DNA of 64,000 nt from Staphylococcus marylandisciuri (GCF_025519785.1 NZ_JAOPKZ010000004.1:110263-174262), one strand, 5' to 3'. Counted from the stretch's first letter, positions 30,223 through 42,220 are shown. The notes: generated by a model from the sequence alone, not told the origin. Translations and numbers: made by a program.

Positions 30223-30266
30223 ATAAGATGTTGTTAAAGAGTGATCATTATTAAGGAGGGGCCTAA

Positions 30267-30746
30267 GTGAAGCGACAGTATTATCTAGGATTCACACTAT
30301 TTATAACTGTAGTAGTACTACTTCTAGATCAACTAACTAAATATATAATAGCGACCACCATGCGCGTTGGTGACTCATTCGAAGTGATACCACACTTTCT
30401 AAATATTACTTCTCATCGCAATAATGGTGCTGCTTGGGGGATTCTAAGTGGTAAGATGAGTTTCTTCGTCATCGTTACTCTGATTATATTAGTACTACTC
30501 ATTGTGTTTTATCTCAAAGAAGCAAAAGGCAATCTGTTTATGCAAATTGCTCTAAGTTTACTGTTCTCTGGAGCTATTGGTAATTTTATTGATCGTTTAT
30601 TACATAGTGAAGTAGTGGACTTTATCGATACTAATATATTCGGGTATGACTTCCCTATTTTTAACATAGCTGATTCAAGCTTGACTATAGGCGTTCTATT
30701 AATAATTATTGCTTTAATAAAGGATATTAATCGCAAAGAAAGTTAG
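30267..30746 (+). CDS. lspA: Lipoprotein signal peptidase
   Basis: Membrane aspartic protease (signal peptidase II) that cleaves prolipoproteins before the lipidated cysteine. 159 residues with four hydrophobic segments. Conserved regions: LDQLTKY, TSHRNNGAAWG, GAIGNFIDRLLHSEVVDF with one catalytic Asp and FNIADSSLTIG with the other. GTG start, seven bases after AAGGAGG (30253-30259). Seven to ten bases separate it from rluD. Confidence 0.97.
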   Translation: MKRQYYLGFTLFITVVVLLLDQLTKYIIATTMRVGDSFEVIPHFLNITSHRNNGAAWGILSGKMSFFVIVTLIILVLLIVFYLKEAKGNLFMQIALSLLFSGAIGNFIDRLLHSEVVDFIDTNIFGYDFPIFNIADSSLTIGVLLIIIALIKDINRKES

Positions 30747-30756
30747 GAGGTAAATG

Positions 30757-31674
30757 ATGGAGAAACATACATTTCACATAGAAGACGAAAGATATCAAGG
30801 TGTACGTATAGATAAAGTGCTTCCTGACTTTAATAGCACGTGGTCGCGCTCAGAAATGCAAGAGTGGATCAAAGAAGGGCTTGTAACAGTAAATGGTAAA
30901 GCGATAAAAGCAAACTACAAAGTTAAAAAAAATGATGAGATCATCGTTACGGAGAAAGAAGTTAAAGAAGCAGATATTACGCCTGAAAATTTGAATTTAG
31001 ATATTTATTACGAAGATGACGACGTAGCTATCGTTTACAAGCCTAAAGGTATGGTGGTACATCCCTCCGCAGGTCATCACAGCGGCACATTAGTCAATGG
31101 ACTCATGTATCAAATCAACAATCTATCTGGTATTAATGGCGAAATCAGACCAGGGATCGTTCACAGAATTGATAAAGATACTTCCGGATTATTAATGGTA
31201 GCTAAAAATGATGTGGCTCATCGTAATTTAGTTGAGCAACTTATGGCTAAGACAGTTACGCGTAAATATTCGGCCTTAGTACATGGGAATATACCCCATG
31301 ACTACGGCACGATTGATGCACCTATAGGACGTAATAAGAACGATCGTCAAGCGATGGCCGTTGTCGATGATGGTAAAGAAGCAATTACTCACTTTGATGT
31401 GAAAGAGCACTTTAATCATTACACACTCGTAGAATGCCAACTTGAAACTGGACGCACGCACCAAATTAGAGTTCACATGAAATATATTGGTTACCCATTA
31501 GTTGGGGATCCAAAGTATGGACCGAAGAAGACGTTAGATATAGGGGGGCAAGCTTTACATGCTGGTATAATCGGCTTCGAGCATCCGAGAACAGGAGAGT
31601 ATATTGAACGAAGTGCACCGGCTCCTAAATCTTTTGAAGATGTGTTACAAGATATACGCAGTACTGATGGATAG
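30757..31674 (+). CDS. rluD: RluA/RluD-family pseudouridine synthase
   Basis: Isomerises specific uridines of 23S rRNA to pseudouridine; the exact targets in staphylococci are inferred from the family. 305 residues: an N-terminal S4 domain (VRIDKVLPDF..WSRSEMQEWI, LVTVNGK) and the catalytic domain with HRIDKDTSGLLMVAKN (about 139-154, Asp nucleophile), ETGRTHQIRVH and LHA. The second of two adjacent ATGs (30754, 30757) is better spaced from AGGAGG (30745-30750). Confidence 0.95.
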   Translation: MEKHTFHIEDERYQGVRIDKVLPDFNSTWSRSEMQEWIKEGLVTVNGKAIKANYKVKKNDEIIVTEKEVKEADITPENLNLDIYYEDDDVAIVYKPKGMVVHPSAGHHSGTLVNGLMYQINNLSGINGEIRPGIVHRIDKDTSGLLMVAKNDVAHRNLVEQLMAKTVTRKYSALVHGNIPHDYGTIDAPIGRNKNDRQAMAVVDDGKEAITHFDVKEHFNHYTLVECQLETGRTHQIRVHMKYIGYPLVGDPKYGPKKTLDIGGQALHAGIIGFEHPRTGEYIERSAPAPKSFEDVLQDIRSTDG

Positions 31675-31753
31675 AAGATCCTCAGTTGCCTTGACCGTTG
31701 TCTAATATACGTGTAGAATTTAGGTAAAGTCATTGATAATAGAAATGATTTAA

Positions 31754-32003
31754 GTCTTTAATTGAAAGCCCAGAGAGGCTTCGAAGACATGATGATTCAT
31801 AATATAACATACGTGTGTATATGATAGACGCTCTAACATTAAATCGATTAACTATAGTGATAAAGTGTTTTGATGGCTGCTATTGTCGAAGCTACGCTAT
31901 AGCATTAAATCGATTAACTGTAGCGATAAAGAGCTAGCGGTGTAGAGTCTATTGTTATAGCAGTTATATGACCTCATGTCTTTGTTAAGACGTGGGGTTT
32001 TTT
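31754..32003 (+). promoter_or_regulatory. PyrR-binding attenuator upstream of pyrR
   Basis: A hairpin at 31754-31788 with outer arms GTCTT/AAGAC and AGCC-CAGAGA-GGCT at its tip matches the PyrR anti-antiterminator (CCAGAGAGGCT). A terminator follows at 31971-32003. With UMP bound, PyrR holds the first hairpin and the terminator forms. Between them a 29-bp sequence (CATTAAATCGATTAACT core) is repeated at 31837-31865 and 31903-31931, a 66-bp duplication inside the leader. It fills the 387-bp rluD-pyrR gap. Confidence 0.8.
31971..32003 (+). terminator. Attenuator terminator before pyrR
   Basis: CCTCATGTCTT pairs with AAGACGTGGGG (11 bp with G-U pairs), loop TGTT, then TTTTTT. Confidence 0.88.
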
Positions 32004-32061
32004 ACTATATTAAAGCCTGATCGGATTAGCACTGGTGAAATTCTATGGTAGGTGAGTTAAG

Positions 32062-32589
32062 GTGTCAGAAAGAATTATTATGGACGAAGCAGCAATACAA
32101 CGTACTGTAACTCGCATTGCTCATGAAATTCTTGAATATAATAGAGGAATTGATAACCTCGTGTTATTAGGTATTAAGACTCGAGGCGCGCATTTAGCGG
32201 AGCGTATTAAACAGAAGATTGAAGCAATAGAAGATTACACAGTACCTACTGGCGCGATTGATATCACTCAATATAGAGATGATTTACAATTGAATGGCCA
32301 TGCTGATGGGAATCCTCCTTATGAAATCGATGCTGAAATTACTAATCAAGTAGTCATCATCATAGATGACGTATTGTATACTGGTCGAACAGTACGTGCG
32401 GCTTTAGATGCAATATTAAAAAACGCGAGACCTTATAGAATAGGTCTTGCAGCATTAGTAGATCGTGGACATCGAGAACTACCTATTAGAGCTGATTTCG
32501 TAGGTAAAAACATTCCCACTGCACGCGATGAAGCTGTATCTGTTTATCTAGAGGAAGTAGATCACAGGAATGCAGTGATAATTGAATAG
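32062..32589 (+). CDS. pyrR: Pyr operon attenuation protein / uracil phosphoribosyltransferase
   Basis: UMP-dependent RNA-binding regulator of the pyr operon with weak uracil phosphoribosyltransferase activity. 175 residues. The PRPP-binding motif [18 protein letters not shown] is at about 93-110; also [14 protein letters not shown] and [21 protein letters not shown] start with GGTGAG and TTAAGG just upstream. First gene of the operon and the likely reader of both leader hairpins seen here. Confidence 0.97.
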   Translation: MSERIIMDEAAIQRTVTRIAHEILEYNRGIDNLVLLGIKTRGAHLAERIKQKIEAIEDYTVPTGAIDITQYRDDLQLNGHADGNPPYEIDAEITNQVVIIIDDVLYTGRTVRAALDAILKNARPYRIGLAALVDRGHRELPIRADFVGKNIPTARDEAVSVYLEEVDHRNAVIIE

Positions 32590-32602
32590 TTAGCTTTTAA
32601 AT

Positions 32603-32776
32603 CAGTACGAGAGACTGAAAAAGCAGTGTGCAATTGTGATGAGTATATACTCGGGGACCGAGTAGCTCATGTCACAATACACCGTCTTGATATCACTTAT
32701 GATACGCCTTGTCGACGTATTATAAAGTTAAAGACACTTCTTCAGTCTCTTTGCGCCAAGTAAAGAGACTTTTTTT
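32603..32776 (+). promoter_or_regulatory. PyrR-type attenuator between pyrR and pyrP
   Basis: A small hairpin CAGT-ACGAGAG-ACTG (32603-32617) resembles the PyrR-binding loop. A long hairpin follows (32633-32678, ATTGTGA/TCACAAT with inner ACTCGG/CCGAGT), then a terminator: AGTCTCTTT pairs with AAAGAGACT and TTTTTT (32744-32776). The AGAGACT of the first hairpin can also pair with the terminator's AGTCTCT, which would give the antitermination switch. The binding loop is a weaker consensus match than the one before pyrR. Confidence 0.72.
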
Positions 32777-32789
32777 AAGGAGAATTCTT

Positions 32790-34094
32790 ATGGAAAATGA
32801 AACACTATTTGAACGGACATCAAAACCTGTCTTAGATGTAAATGAGAAACCTAAACCTACCCAATGGGCTTTGCTTAGTATGCAACACTTATTTGCCATG
32901 TTTGGTTCTACTGTTCTGGTTCCCTTCTTAACACACTTACCTATATCCGCTGCTTTGTTAGCTTCTGGTATAGGAACTCTATTATACATACTTATAACAA
33001 AGGCGAAAATCCCGGCTTATCTTGGTTCAAGCTTTGCTTTTATCACACCCATCATCACTGGCATCGCAAACCATAGTCTTGGCGATATGCTAGTAGCATT
33101 ATTTATGAGTGGTGTCATGTACGTCCTTATTGGATTATTTATTCGCTTAGTCGGCATCAATTGGTTAATGCACTTATTGCCTCCTGTGGTGGTTGGCCCT
33201 GTTATTATGGTGATCGGTTTAAGTTTAGCACCTACCGCGGTCAACATGGCTATGTACGAAAATGCTGGTGAGATGAAAGGTTATAATTTAACTTATTTAC
33301 TAGTTGCAATCATTACGCTTTTAGTCACTATAGTTATGCAAGGATGCTTTAGAGGATTTCTATCGCTCATACCCATGCTGATAGGAATTATTGTGGGTTA
33401 CGTGGTTTCAGTTTGTTTCGGAATTGTCAATTTCTCTACAGTAATCCATGCCAAGTGGTTCCAGTTACCAGATATTTATTTGCCATTTAAAGATTATACG
33501 CCATCTTTTCATTTAGGATTAGTGTTAGTGATGGTTCCAATTGTCTTCGTCACGGTGAGTGAACATATCGGTCATCAGATGGTTATCAATAAAATTGTAG
33601 GACGAAATTTCTTCAAGAATCCTGGACTTGATAAATCTATTATTGGCGATGGTGTTTCGACTATGCTTGCTAGCGTAATAGGAGGGCCACCTAGTACAAC
33701 TTATGGTGAGAATATAGGTGTCTTAGCGATTACAAAAATCTATAGTATTTATGTGATCGGTGGAGCTGCCCTCATAGCTATCATACTGGGCTTTATAGGT
33801 AAATTCACTGCACTCGTGTCGTCGATACCTACGCCTGTTATGGGTGGTGTCTCAATCTTGCTGTTTGGTATTATTGCAGCAAGTGGACTAAGGATGTTAG
33901 TAGAAAGTAAAGTTGACTTTGCACAGAACCGCAACCTAGTCATCGCGTCAGTTATCTTAGTTATTGGCATAGGTAATTTAGTGTTCAATTTAAAAGGTTT
34001 AGGAATAAACCTTCAAATCGAAGGCATGGCATTAGCGGCATTAGCAGGCATTATCTTGAATTTAATTTTACCTCAACATAAAGCAAATAAATGA
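32790..34094 (+). CDS. pyrP: Uracil permease
   Basis: Proton-coupled uracil importer of the NAT/NCS2 family; supplies uracil when pyrimidines are scarce. 434 residues with about 12-14 hydrophobic segments, a cytoplasmic N-terminus (LDVNEKPKPTQWALLSMQHL) and conserved loops SFAFITPI, VTVSEHIGHQ and GGPPSTTYGEN, the last typical of family substrate sites. ATG at 32790, seven bases after AAGGAG and just after the attenuator terminator; a longer frame from 32709 would run through the terminator and is not used. Confidence 0.96.
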   Translation: MENETLFERTSKPVLDVNEKPKPTQWALLSMQHLFAMFGSTVLVPFLTHLPISAALLASGIGTLLYILITKAKIPAYLGSSFAFITPIITGIANHSLGDMLVALFMSGVMYVLIGLFIRLVGINWLMHLLPPVVVGPVIMVIGLSLAPTAVNMAMYENAGEMKGYNLTYLLVAIITLLVTIVMQGCFRGFLSLIPMLIGIIVGYVVSVCFGIVNFSTVIHAKWFQLPDIYLPFKDYTPSFHLGLVLVMVPIVFVTVSEHIGHQMVINKIVGRNFFKNPGLDKSIIGDGVSTMLASVIGGPPSTTYGENIGVLAITKIYSIYVIGGAALIAIILGFIGKFTALVSSIPTPVMGGVSILLFGIIAASGLRMLVESKVDFAQNRNLVIASVILVIGIGNLVFNLKGLGINLQIEGMALAALAGIILNLILPQHKANK

Positions 34095-34104
34095 TTTGAC
34101 ATAA

Positions 34105-35013
<909 letters not shown>

Positions 35014-35021
35014 CATCAAAT

Positions 35022-36296
35022 ATGAAATTAATTAAAAATGCTCAAATACTAAAGGAAGGCCAATTACAACAGGTCGATATTTTAATTGATAATGACAGAA
35101 TCAAGTCTATAGACACTGAAATTAATAATACTACGGGTGCTGAAGTTATAGATGCTGGGAATCAGCTCGTAGTACCAGGATTGGTGGATGTACACGTTCA
35201 TTTACGTGAGCCTGGTGGTGAGCACAAAGAAACAATCGAAACAGGTACTAAAGCAGCGGCTCGAGGCGGTTTCACAACTGTTTGCCCAATGCCTAATACT
35301 AAGCCAGTTCCAGATTCTGTTGAGAATTTAGAACATGTTAAACAAATCATTAAAGACACTGCTAATGTGAGAGTGTTACCTTACGCAGCAATTACGGTAC
35401 GACAAGCAGGTAAAGAACATGTTGACTTCAAAGGTCTATCTCAACATGGGGCATTTGCTTTTACTGATGACGGTGTAGGTGTTCAAGAAGCGAGCATGAT
35501 GTATGAAGCGATGAAAGAAGCAGCACAACAAGGAAAGGCTGTCGTTGCACACTGTGAGGATAACAGCTTGATATATGGTGGTGCTATGCATGATGGAACA
35601 CGTAGCAAAGAGTTAGGTATTCCAGGTATTCCTAATATTTGTGAAGCAGTTCAAATTGCGCGAGACGTCTTGCTTGCTGAAGCTGCTGGAGCACATTATC
35701 ACGTCTGTCACGTATCTACTAAAGAAAGCGTTAGAGCGATTAGAGATGCTAAGAAGGCTGGCATTAAAGTGACAGCTGAGGTCACTCCTCATCACTTATT
35801 GCTTACTGAGGACGATGTGCCTGGAGACAATGCTATTTACAAGATGAATCCACCGCTTAGAAGTAAGGAAGATCGCAAGGCTTTAATTGAAGGTTTATTA
35901 GATGGGACTATCGATTGTATCGCAACTGATCACGCCCCTCATGCTGCTGAAGAGAAGGACCAACCTATGACACGTGCGCCTTTTGGTATTGTGGGTAGCG
36001 AAACAGCGTTCCCATTACTTTACACTCATTTTGTTAAAAATGGAGATTGGTCTTTACAACAACTCGTTGATTATTTAACGATCAAACCATCTGAAATATT
36101 TAATTTGCCTTATGGAAAGTTAGAAGAGGGCAGTTTAGCTGATTTAACAATTATTAACCTAGATAAAGAACGTGAAATTCAAGCAGAAGATTTCCATTCT
36201 AAAGCAAGTAATACACCATTTTTAGGAGCAAAAGTATATGGCAATCCTGTATTAACGATGGTAGAAGGTACAGTTAAATTTAAGGAGGAACTTTAA
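35022..36296 (+). CDS. pyrC: Dihydroorotase
   Basis: Zinc amidohydrolase that cyclises carbamoyl-aspartate to dihydroorotate (type I). 424 residues. Metal-binding HVHLREPG (about 59-66), [14 protein letters not shown], catalytic DHAPH (about 304-308). Its stop overlaps the carA start (TAATG). Confidence 0.98.
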   Translation: MKLIKNAQILKEGQLQQVDILIDNDRIKSIDTEINNTTGAEVIDAGNQLVVPGLVDVHVHLREPGGEHKETIETGTKAAARGGFTTVCPMPNTKPVPDSVENLEHVKQIIKDTANVRVLPYAAITVRQAGKEHVDFKGLSQHGAFAFTDDGVGVQEASMMYEAMKEAAQQGKAVVAHCEDNSLIYGGAMHDGTRSKELGIPGIPNICEAVQIARDVLLAEAAGAHYHVCHVSTKESVRAIRDAKKAGIKVTAEVTPHHLLLTEDDVPGDNAIYKMNPPLRSKEDRKALIEGLLDGTIDCIATDHAPHAAEEKDQPMTRAPFGIVGSETAFPLLYTHFVKNGDWSLQQLVDYLTIKPSEIFNLPYGKLEEGSLADLTIINLDKEREIQAEDFHSKASNTPFLGAKVYGNPVLTMVEGTVKFKEEL

Positions 36297-37396
36297 TGAT
36301 TGAGAGACGTTATCTGGTCTTAGAAGATGGGACATATTATGAAGGTTACCCTTTAGGCTCTAAAGAGTTAAAAATAGGAGAAATTGTATTTAATACAGCG
36401 ATGACGGGCTATCAAGAAACAATCTCTGATCCATCCTATACTGGTCAAATTATTACTTTCACTTATCCTTTAATCGGTAACTACGGAATTAACCGTGATG
36501 ATTTCGAATCGCTCGTTCCAACACTTAACGGCGTAGTTGTTAAAGAAGCCAGCCAACACCCGAGTAATTTCCGCTCTCAACGGACGTTTCACGACGTGCT
36601 TGAAGCGTATAATATACCGGGCATTTCCGGCGTAGATACGCGTAGTATCACTCGTAAGATTAGAAAGTACGGAGTTCTCAAAGCTGGTTTCACAGATAAT
36701 AAAGACCAAATTGAGACAGTCATTGATCAGTTGAAGTCAACGGAGTTACCACGTACTGAAGTTCAAACAGTTTCTACAAAGTCGCCCTATGTCTCAACTG
36801 GTTTCGACAAGAGTGTAGTACTCGTTGACTTCGGTAAAAAACAAAATATTGTACGAGAACTTAATGCACGTGGTTGTAACGTGACAGTCGTACCTTATGA
36901 TACGTCAGCTGAAGAAATTATACAGATGTCTCCAGATGGTGTCATGTTATCAAATGGACCTGGTGACCCTGAAGAAGTCGAGGTAGCCATCGACATGATA
37001 AAAGGTATATTAGGACGAATCCCTTTCTTTGGTATTTGCTTAGGTCATCAATTATTTGCACTTTCACAAGGTGCTACTTCCTTCAAGATGAAATTTGGAC
37101 ATCGTGGCGCTAATCACCCTGTAAAAGATTTAAAAACGGGTAGAATTGCATTGACAAGTCAGAATCACGGTTACTCAATTGATAAGGCTTCGCTAGACCA
37201 TACAGATTTAGAAGTAACGCATATCGCAATTAATGACGATACAGTAGAAGGGTTAAGACATAAAAAGCATCCAGCCTTTTCAGTACAATATCATCCTGAG
37301 GCTTCACCAGGCCCTACAGATTCTAATTATTTATTTGATGAGTTTATAGCAATGATGAATGAATTTAAAGAAAAGGAGCGTCATATCAATGCCTAA
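36296..37396 (+). CDS. carA: Carbamoyl-phosphate synthase small subunit
   Basis: Glutaminase subunit: releases ammonia from glutamine and passes it to CarB. 366 residues. N-terminal CPSase domain ([32 protein letters not shown]) and C-terminal class I amidotransferase with the nucleophile in GICLGHQLF (about 241-249) and HPEASPGP (about 340). Overlaps pyrC by one base and carB by eight. Confidence 0.98.
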   Translation: MIERRYLVLEDGTYYEGYPLGSKELKIGEIVFNTAMTGYQETISDPSYTGQIITFTYPLIGNYGINRDDFESLVPTLNGVVVKEASQHPSNFRSQRTFHDVLEAYNIPGISGVDTRSITRKIRKYGVLKAGFTDNKDQIETVIDQLKSTELPRTEVQTVSTKSPYVSTGFDKSVVLVDFGKKQNIVRELNARGCNVTVVPYDTSAEEIIQMSPDGVMLSNGPGDPEEVEVAIDMIKGILGRIPFFGICLGHQLFALSQGATSFKMKFGHRGANHPVKDLKTGRIALTSQNHGYSIDKASLDHTDLEVTHIAINDDTVEGLRHKKHPAFSVQYHPEASPGPTDSNYLFDEFIAMMNEFKEKERHINA

Positions 37397-40300
37397 ACGT
37401 AAAGATATAGAAACGATTCTCGTAGTAGGTTCAGGCCCTATTATTATTGGTCAAGCAGCAGAGTTTGATTACGCAGGCACTCAAGCATGTCTAGCATTAA
37501 AAGAAGAAGGCTATCGTGTCATCTTAGTTAACTCAAATCCTGCAACGATCATGACGGATAAGGAAATTGCTGACGAGGTCTACATCGAACCATTAACCCA
37601 TGACTTTATTGCGCGTATAATTCGTAAAGAGCAACCGGATGCGCTTTTACCTACTTTGGGTGGTCAAACAGGCTTGAATATGGCTATTCAATTACATGAT
37701 AGCGGCGTCTTAGAGGCGAATGGTGTTAAACTACTAGGTACTAAACTTGAATCTATACAGCAAGCTGAGGATAGAGAACAATTTAGAACTTTAATGAATG
37801 AACTAGAGGTTCCTGTTCCAGAAAGTGATATTGTCAACACGGTAGAGCAAGCCTTTCAATTCAAAGAGCAAGTAGGTTACCCTTTAATAGTGCGCCCTGC
37901 CTTTACAATGGGGGGAACAGGTGGCGGTATTTGCTACAATGACGATGACTTGAAAGAAGTCGTCTCAAACGGTTTGCACTACAGCCCTGCCACACAATGT
38001 TTAATAGAGAAATCAATAGCGGGATACAAAGAAATTGAATACGAAGTGATGCGTGACAAGAACGACAACGCGATCGTCGTATGTAATATGGAAAATATTG
38101 ATCCGGTAGGAATTCATACAGGGGATTCAGTAGTTGTTGCCCCGAGTCAAACGCTGTCAGATGTGGAATATCAAATGTTACGTGATGTTTCTTTAAAAGT
38201 CATCCGTGCCTTAGGAATAGAAGGGGGCTGCAACGTACAATTAGCTTTAGATCCCGATTCAATGAGTTACTATATCATTGAAGTGAATCCACGGGTATCA
38301 CGTTCATCTGCGTTAGCCTCTAAAGCTACAGGATATCCTATCGCGAAATTAGCAGCAAAGATCGCAGTCGGTTTAACGCTTGATGAGATGTTAAACCCTA
38401 TTACAGGCACGTCCTACGCTGCATTTGAGCCTGCACTAGATTATGTTATTTCTAAAATTCCACGTTTCCCATTTGATAAATTTGAAAAAGGGGAACGTGT
38501 ATTAGGCACTCAAATGAAGGCCACAGGTGAAGTTATGGCTATCGGACGCACTTATGAGGAATCATTACTTAAAGCTATTCGTTCTTTAGAATACGGCGTG
38601 CATCACCTCGGATTACCTAACGGTGAAAGCTTTAGCTTAGAGTATATTAAACAACGTATTCAAGAACAGGACGACGAGAGATTATTCTTTATAGGTGAAG
38701 CGATACGTCGTGGTACAACCTTAGAAGAAATTCATGAAATGACGAAAATCGATTATTTCTTCTTAAATAAATTCCAACAGATTATCGATATAGAGCATGA
38801 CTTAAAAGCTCATAAAGGTGATATTGATTACTTACAATTCGCAAAAAATTATGGTTTCAGCGATCGTGTCATCGCTCATCGTTTCGACATGACAGAAGAG
38901 GAAGTATATCAATTACGTAAAGACCACGGTATTAAACCAGTATATAAAATGGTGGATACTTGTGCAGCTGAATTTGAATCTACAACTCCGTATTATTATG
39001 GCACTTATGAGCAAGAGAACGAATCTGTAGTTACAGAAAAAGAGAAGATTCTTGTATTAGGTTCTGGTCCTATTCGTATAGGTCAAGGTGTAGAATTTGA
39101 TTACGCTACGGTTCATGCTGTTTGGGCTATTCAAAATGCCGGTTATGAAGCAATTATTGTCAATAATAATCCAGAAACAGTATCCACAGACTTTTCAATT
39201 TCAGACAAACTTTACTTTGAACCGTTAACTGAAGAAGATGTCATGAGCATCATCGACTTAGAGCAGCCTAAGGGTGTTGTCGTACAGTTTGGTGGACAAA
39301 CAGCGATTAACTTAGCTGACAAGTTAGCTAAGCATGGTGTAAATATACTTGGTACTACTTTGGAAGATTTAAACCGTGCAGAAGATCGCAAGGAATTCGA
39401 AGCGTTGTTACACACAATCGATGTACCACAACCTAAAGGTAAGACAGCTACTTCTCCAGATGGCGCGCTTCAAAATGCGAGAGAGATTGGTTATCCAGTA
39501 GTTGTTCGCCCATCGTACGTGCTAGGTGGCCGAGCAATGGAAATTGTCAACAGTGATGATGAATTAAAAAACTATATGAATCAAGCTGTGAAAGCTAGCC
39601 CTGATCACCCTGTGCTCATCGATAGATATTTAACAGGTAAAGAAATAGAAGTAGATGCTATCTCAGATGGAGAAACAGTTGTTATTCCTGGTATCATGGA
39701 ACATATCGAACGAGCAGGTGTACACTCAGGAGATTCTATAGCAGTATATCCGCCGCAAACACTATCTCAAGAAGAGATTGATACGTTAGAAGACTATACT
39801 ATTCGATTAGCTAAAGGTTTAAATATTGTTGGACTGATTAACATTCAATTTGTTATCGCTCATGACGGAGTGTACGTTCTAGAGGTAAATCCTCGCTCAA
39901 GTCGTACAGTTCCTTTCCTAAGTAAAATAACGCATATTCAAATGGCTCAAATTGCTATGCAAGGTATCATGGGTGACAGTTTAAAACAACTTGGTTACAC
40001 ACAAGGAATTCAACCATATAGCGAAGGTGTCTTTATAAAAGCCCCAGTCTTTAGTTTCAATAAGTTAAAAAATGTGGACATCACACTAGGACCAGAAATG
40101 AAATCAACGGGTGAAGTAATGGGTAAAGACCTAACTATGGATAAAGCGCTGTTTAAAGCCCTCACAGCTAGTGGTGTAGAAGTGAAAGATCATGGTACTG
40201 TGCTCATGACGGTAAGTGATAAAGATAAAGATGAGATTGTCGATATCGCACAGCGATTAAATGAAGTGGGCTATAAGATTATAGCGACAAAAGGAACAGC

Positions 40301-40562
40301 TGCGAAATTAAGTGACCATCATATCCCAGTTCAAGTTATTGGTAAAATCGGTCGTGAAAATGACATTCTCACACAAATTCAAAATAATAAAGTACAAATC
40401 GTAATTAATACCATGACGAAAGGTAAAGAAGTAGAAAGAGATGGCTTCCAAATTCGTCGTGCTTCAGTAGAAAATGGTGTACCTTGTCTTACATCTTTAG
40501 ATACTGCAGATGCTTTAACTTCAGTCATCGAAAGTATGACATTCTCAATGAGAACGATGTAA
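37389..40562 (+). CDS. carB: Carbamoyl-phosphate synthase large subunit
   Basis: Makes carbamoyl phosphate from bicarbonate, ammonia and two ATP; feeds pyrimidine and, in many bacteria, arginine synthesis. 1057 residues with the typical duplicated structure: two biotin-carboxylase-like/ATP-grasp halves ([20 protein letters not shown] near 15, [20 protein letters not shown] near 560), [13 protein letters not shown] and [12 protein letters not shown], and a C-terminal MGS-like allosteric domain (about 930-1057). ATG at 37389 matches the family start MPKR; AAAGGAG lies ten bases before. A frame from 37359 inside carA is not favoured. Confidence 0.98.
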   Translation: MPKRKDIETILVVGSGPIIIGQAAEFDYAGTQACLALKEEGYRVILVNSNPATIMTDKEIADEVYIEPLTHDFIARIIRKEQPDALLPTLGGQTGLNMAIQLHDSGVLEANGVKLLGTKLESIQQAEDREQFRTLMNELEVPVPESDIVNTVEQAFQFKEQVGYPLIVRPAFTMGGTGGGICYNDDDLKEVVSNGLHYSPATQCLIEKSIAGYKEIEYEVMRDKNDNAIVVCNMENIDPVGIHTGDSVVVAPSQTLSDVEYQMLRDVSLKVIRALGIEGGCNVQLALDPDSMSYYIIEVNPRVSRSSALASKATGYPIAKLAAKIAVGLTLDEMLNPITGTSYAAFEPALDYVISKIPRFPFDKFEKGERVLGTQMKATGEVMAIGRTYEESLLKAIRSLEYGVHHLGLPNGESFSLEYIKQRIQEQDDERLFFIGEAIRRGTTLEEIHEMTKIDYFFLNKFQQIIDIEHDLKAHKGDIDYLQFAKNYGFSDRVIAHRFDMTEEEVYQLRKDHGIKPVYKMVDTCAAEFESTTPYYYGTYEQENESVVTEKEKILVLGSGPIRIGQGVEFDYATVHAVWAIQNAGYEAIIVNNNPETVSTDFSISDKLYFEPLTEEDVMSIIDLEQPKGVVVQFGGQTAINLADKLAKHGVNILGTTLEDLNRAEDRKEFEALLHTIDVPQPKGKTATSPDGALQNAREIGYPVVVRPSYVLGGRAMEIVNSDDELKNYMNQAVKASPDHPVLIDRYLTGKEIEVDAISDGETVVIPGIMEHIERAGVHSGDSIAVYPPQTLSQEEIDTLEDYTIRLAKGLNIVGLINIQFVIAHDGVYVLEVNPRSSRTVPFLSKITHIQMAQIAMQGIMGDSLKQLGYTQGIQPYSEGVFIKAPVFSFNKLKNVDITLGPEMKSTGEVMGKDLTMDKALFKALTASGVEVKDHGTVLMTVSDKDKDEIVDIAQRLNEVGYKIIATKGTAAKLSDHHIPVQVIGKIGRENDILTQIQNNKVQIVINTMTKGKEVERDGFQIRRASVENGVPCLTSLDTADALTSVIESMTFSMRTM

Positions 40563-40604
40563 CGAGGTCCCATAACTTCATTATGATTAATTAGCTTTAG
40601 AAGG

Positions 40605-40633
40605 TAGAGAACTCAAGTGTTGCGAGTTCTCTA
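40605..40633. other. Hairpin between carB and pyrF
   Basis: TAGAGAACTC and GAGTTCTCTA form a perfect 10-bp stem with a 9-base loop, 42 bases after carB. No T-run follows, so it may be a processing or stability element in the pyr mRNA, not a terminator. Confidence 0.6.
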
Positions 40634-40674
40634 TCATACCTAGAGCACTATATGCAATCGAGGTGAAACTAACG

Positions 40675-41370
40675 GTGAATTCATTACCTATCATTGCTTT
40701 AGACTTTAATTCTAAAGAGAAGGTACTTCAATTTTTAGACCTATTTGATGAATCGCTTTACGTGAAAGTAGGTATGGAATTATTTTATCAAACTGGGCCT
40801 GAACTCATTCAGTTAATTAAAGAAAGAGGGCATCAAATCTTTCTAGATTTAAAACTGCACGATATACCTAATACCGTAGGAAAAGCAATGGAAGGATTAG
40901 CACAGCTTGATGTAGATATGGTTAACGTGCATGCAGCAGGTGGTACAGAGATGATGAGAAAAGCGCTTGAAGGTTTGCGTAAACATAATCCTCAAACTCA
41001 ACTCATTGCTGTTACGCAATTAACTTCGACTACAGAGGAAATGTTACATCAAGAACAAAAAATCCATTCCTCCATGGAAGAAGCAGTACTCAATTATGCC
41101 AAATTAGCTAAAGAAGCCCATCTTGATGGCGTAGTTTGTTCTCCCCTGGAAGCCCGCTTGTTAACTGAACATTTAGGTGAGCAGTTCCTTAAAGTAACGC
41201 CAGGCATCAGACCTAAAGATGCTCAAACGAACGATCAAAAAAGAGTTACGACGCCACAAGAAGCGAAGATCAATGGTTCGACTCATATTGTAGTAGGTCG
41301 ACCTATTACTCAGAGTCAAGATCCTGTAGCACAGTATCAGAAAATTAAAGAAAGTTGGTGTAATGCATAA
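40675..41370 (+). CDS. pyrF: Orotidine 5'-phosphate decarboxylase
   Basis: Last step to UMP: decarboxylates OMP. 231 residues. Catalytic [10 protein letters not shown] (about 59-68), [22 protein letters not shown] and VGRPITQS. The GTG at 40675 aligns with the family start (LPIIALDF) and lies eight bases after GAGGTGA (40660-40666); the GTG at 40663 sits inside that site. The stop overlaps the pyrE start. Confidence 0.97.
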   Translation: MNSLPIIALDFNSKEKVLQFLDLFDESLYVKVGMELFYQTGPELIQLIKERGHQIFLDLKLHDIPNTVGKAMEGLAQLDVDMVNVHAAGGTEMMRKALEGLRKHNPQTQLIAVTQLTSTTEEMLHQEQKIHSSMEEAVLNYAKLAKEAHLDGVVCSPLEARLLTEHLGEQFLKVTPGIRPKDAQTNDQKRVTTPQEAKINGSTHIVVGRPITQSQDPVAQYQKIKESWCNA

Positions 41371-41978
41371 TGGCTAAAGAAATTGCGCAATCATTATTAG
41401 ATATCGAAGCGGTATCATTGTCACCGAAAGATCGCTATACTTGGAGTTCAGGTATAAAATCACCGATATATTGTGATAATCGAGTTACGCTCGGTTACCC
41501 TAACGTTAGACGTCAAATTCGTGATGGTCTAGCTGAGCTCACTAGAGAACACTTTGAAGAAGTAGAAATAGTTTCCGGTACTGCAACAGCAGGTATTCCC
41601 CATGCTGCCTATTTATCGGAAGCATTAGATTTACCAATGAACTATGTTCGCTCTAAAAGTAAGAGTCATGGTAAACAAAATCAAATAGAGGGTGCTAAGA
41701 GCGAAGGTAAAAAAGTGGTTGTGATTGAAGATTTAATTTCAACTGGAGGTTCTTCGATTACAGCGGTGGAAGCATTGAAAGAAAGCGGAGCCGAAGTATT
41801 AGGCGTGGTAGCTATATTTACTTACGGTTTGAAGAAAGCTACTGAAGCTTTTGAACAAGCTGGTCTACAATTTTATACTTTGAGTAACTATAACGAACTC
41901 ATAGAGGTTGCTGAAGAACAAGGCCAAATTTCTAAAGAAGATATAGAGGCTCTCGTTGAATGGCGAGATAATTTATAA
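41370..41978 (+). CDS. pyrE: Orotate phosphoribosyltransferase
   Basis: Adds ribose phosphate from PRPP to orotate, giving OMP for PyrF. 202 residues. PRPP motif [14 protein letters not shown] (about 112-125), N-terminal [16 protein letters not shown], and [10 protein letters not shown]. One-base overlap with pyrF (TAATG). Last gene of the operon; a strong terminator follows. No pyrD is in the operon, as in S. aureus where it lies elsewhere. Confidence 0.97.
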   Translation: MAKEIAQSLLDIEAVSLSPKDRYTWSSGIKSPIYCDNRVTLGYPNVRRQIRDGLAELTREHFEEVEIVSGTATAGIPHAAYLSEALDLPMNYVRSKSKSHGKQNQIEGAKSEGKKVVVIEDLISTGGSSITAVEALKESGAEVLGVVAIFTYGLKKATEAFEQAGLQFYTLSNYNELIEVAEEQGQISKEDIEALVEWRDNL

Positions 41979-42010
41979 TCTTATATGATAATATAATAAA
42001 GTTATATTTT

Positions 42011-42055
42011 AAATTCCCAAGCTTAGCTACTGAAGGCGCTTGGGAATTTGTTACT
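42011..42055. terminator. Terminator of the pyr operon
   Basis: AAATTCCCAAGC pairs with GCTTGGGAATTT around a 15-base loop; T-rich on one side and A/T-rich on the other, so it may also end the convergent small-peptide transcript. Confidence 0.85.
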
Positions 42056-42136
42056 TAATGATATCTCCTGTTTAATAGCAATGACAAGGGTGCGTCGAAA
42101 AAACAGATAGGCACGTAATTAGCTTGATTATCGCAA

Positions 42137-42220
42137 TTAACGAATAAACAATTTAATAAGAAGCCAGCCTATAAAGATTGCACAGAAAAAAACGAGTAAA
42201 GGAATTAATAGGTGTGACAT
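42137..42220 (-). CDS. Small hydrophobic peptide, 27 residues
   Basis: A short open frame reading MSHLLIPLLVFF.. to ..LLIKLFIR. It is one predicted membrane segment with a single Trp and Cys and a basic C-terminus (K, R). A textbook binding site (GGAGG, 42227-42231 on this strand) stands six bases before the ATG. A -10 (TAAAAT) and -35-like TTGCGT, 16 bases apart, lie upstream around 42250-42277. It is convergent with pyrE. I do not recognise it. Composition and size resemble small regulatory membrane peptides or type I toxins; no antisense RNA gene was found opposite. Confidence 0.6.
   Translation of the reverse strand: MSHLLIPLLVFFCAIFIGWLLIKLFIR

Larger units (their letters stand above)
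29727..30266. other. 540-bp ileS-lspA gap
   Basis: Contains the ileS terminator, an imperfect direct repeat of about 41 bp with 66-bp period (30003-30044 and 30069-30109, core GTATTCnnTCTAGTATTT-like) and the lspA promoter. No ORF with a binding site and no module A/B copy. Confidence 0.5.

Noticed and set aside
40605..40633. Terminator between carB and pyrF
   Set aside because: Perfect stem but no T-run, and pyrF-pyrE belong to the same pathway; kept only as an unexplained hairpin.
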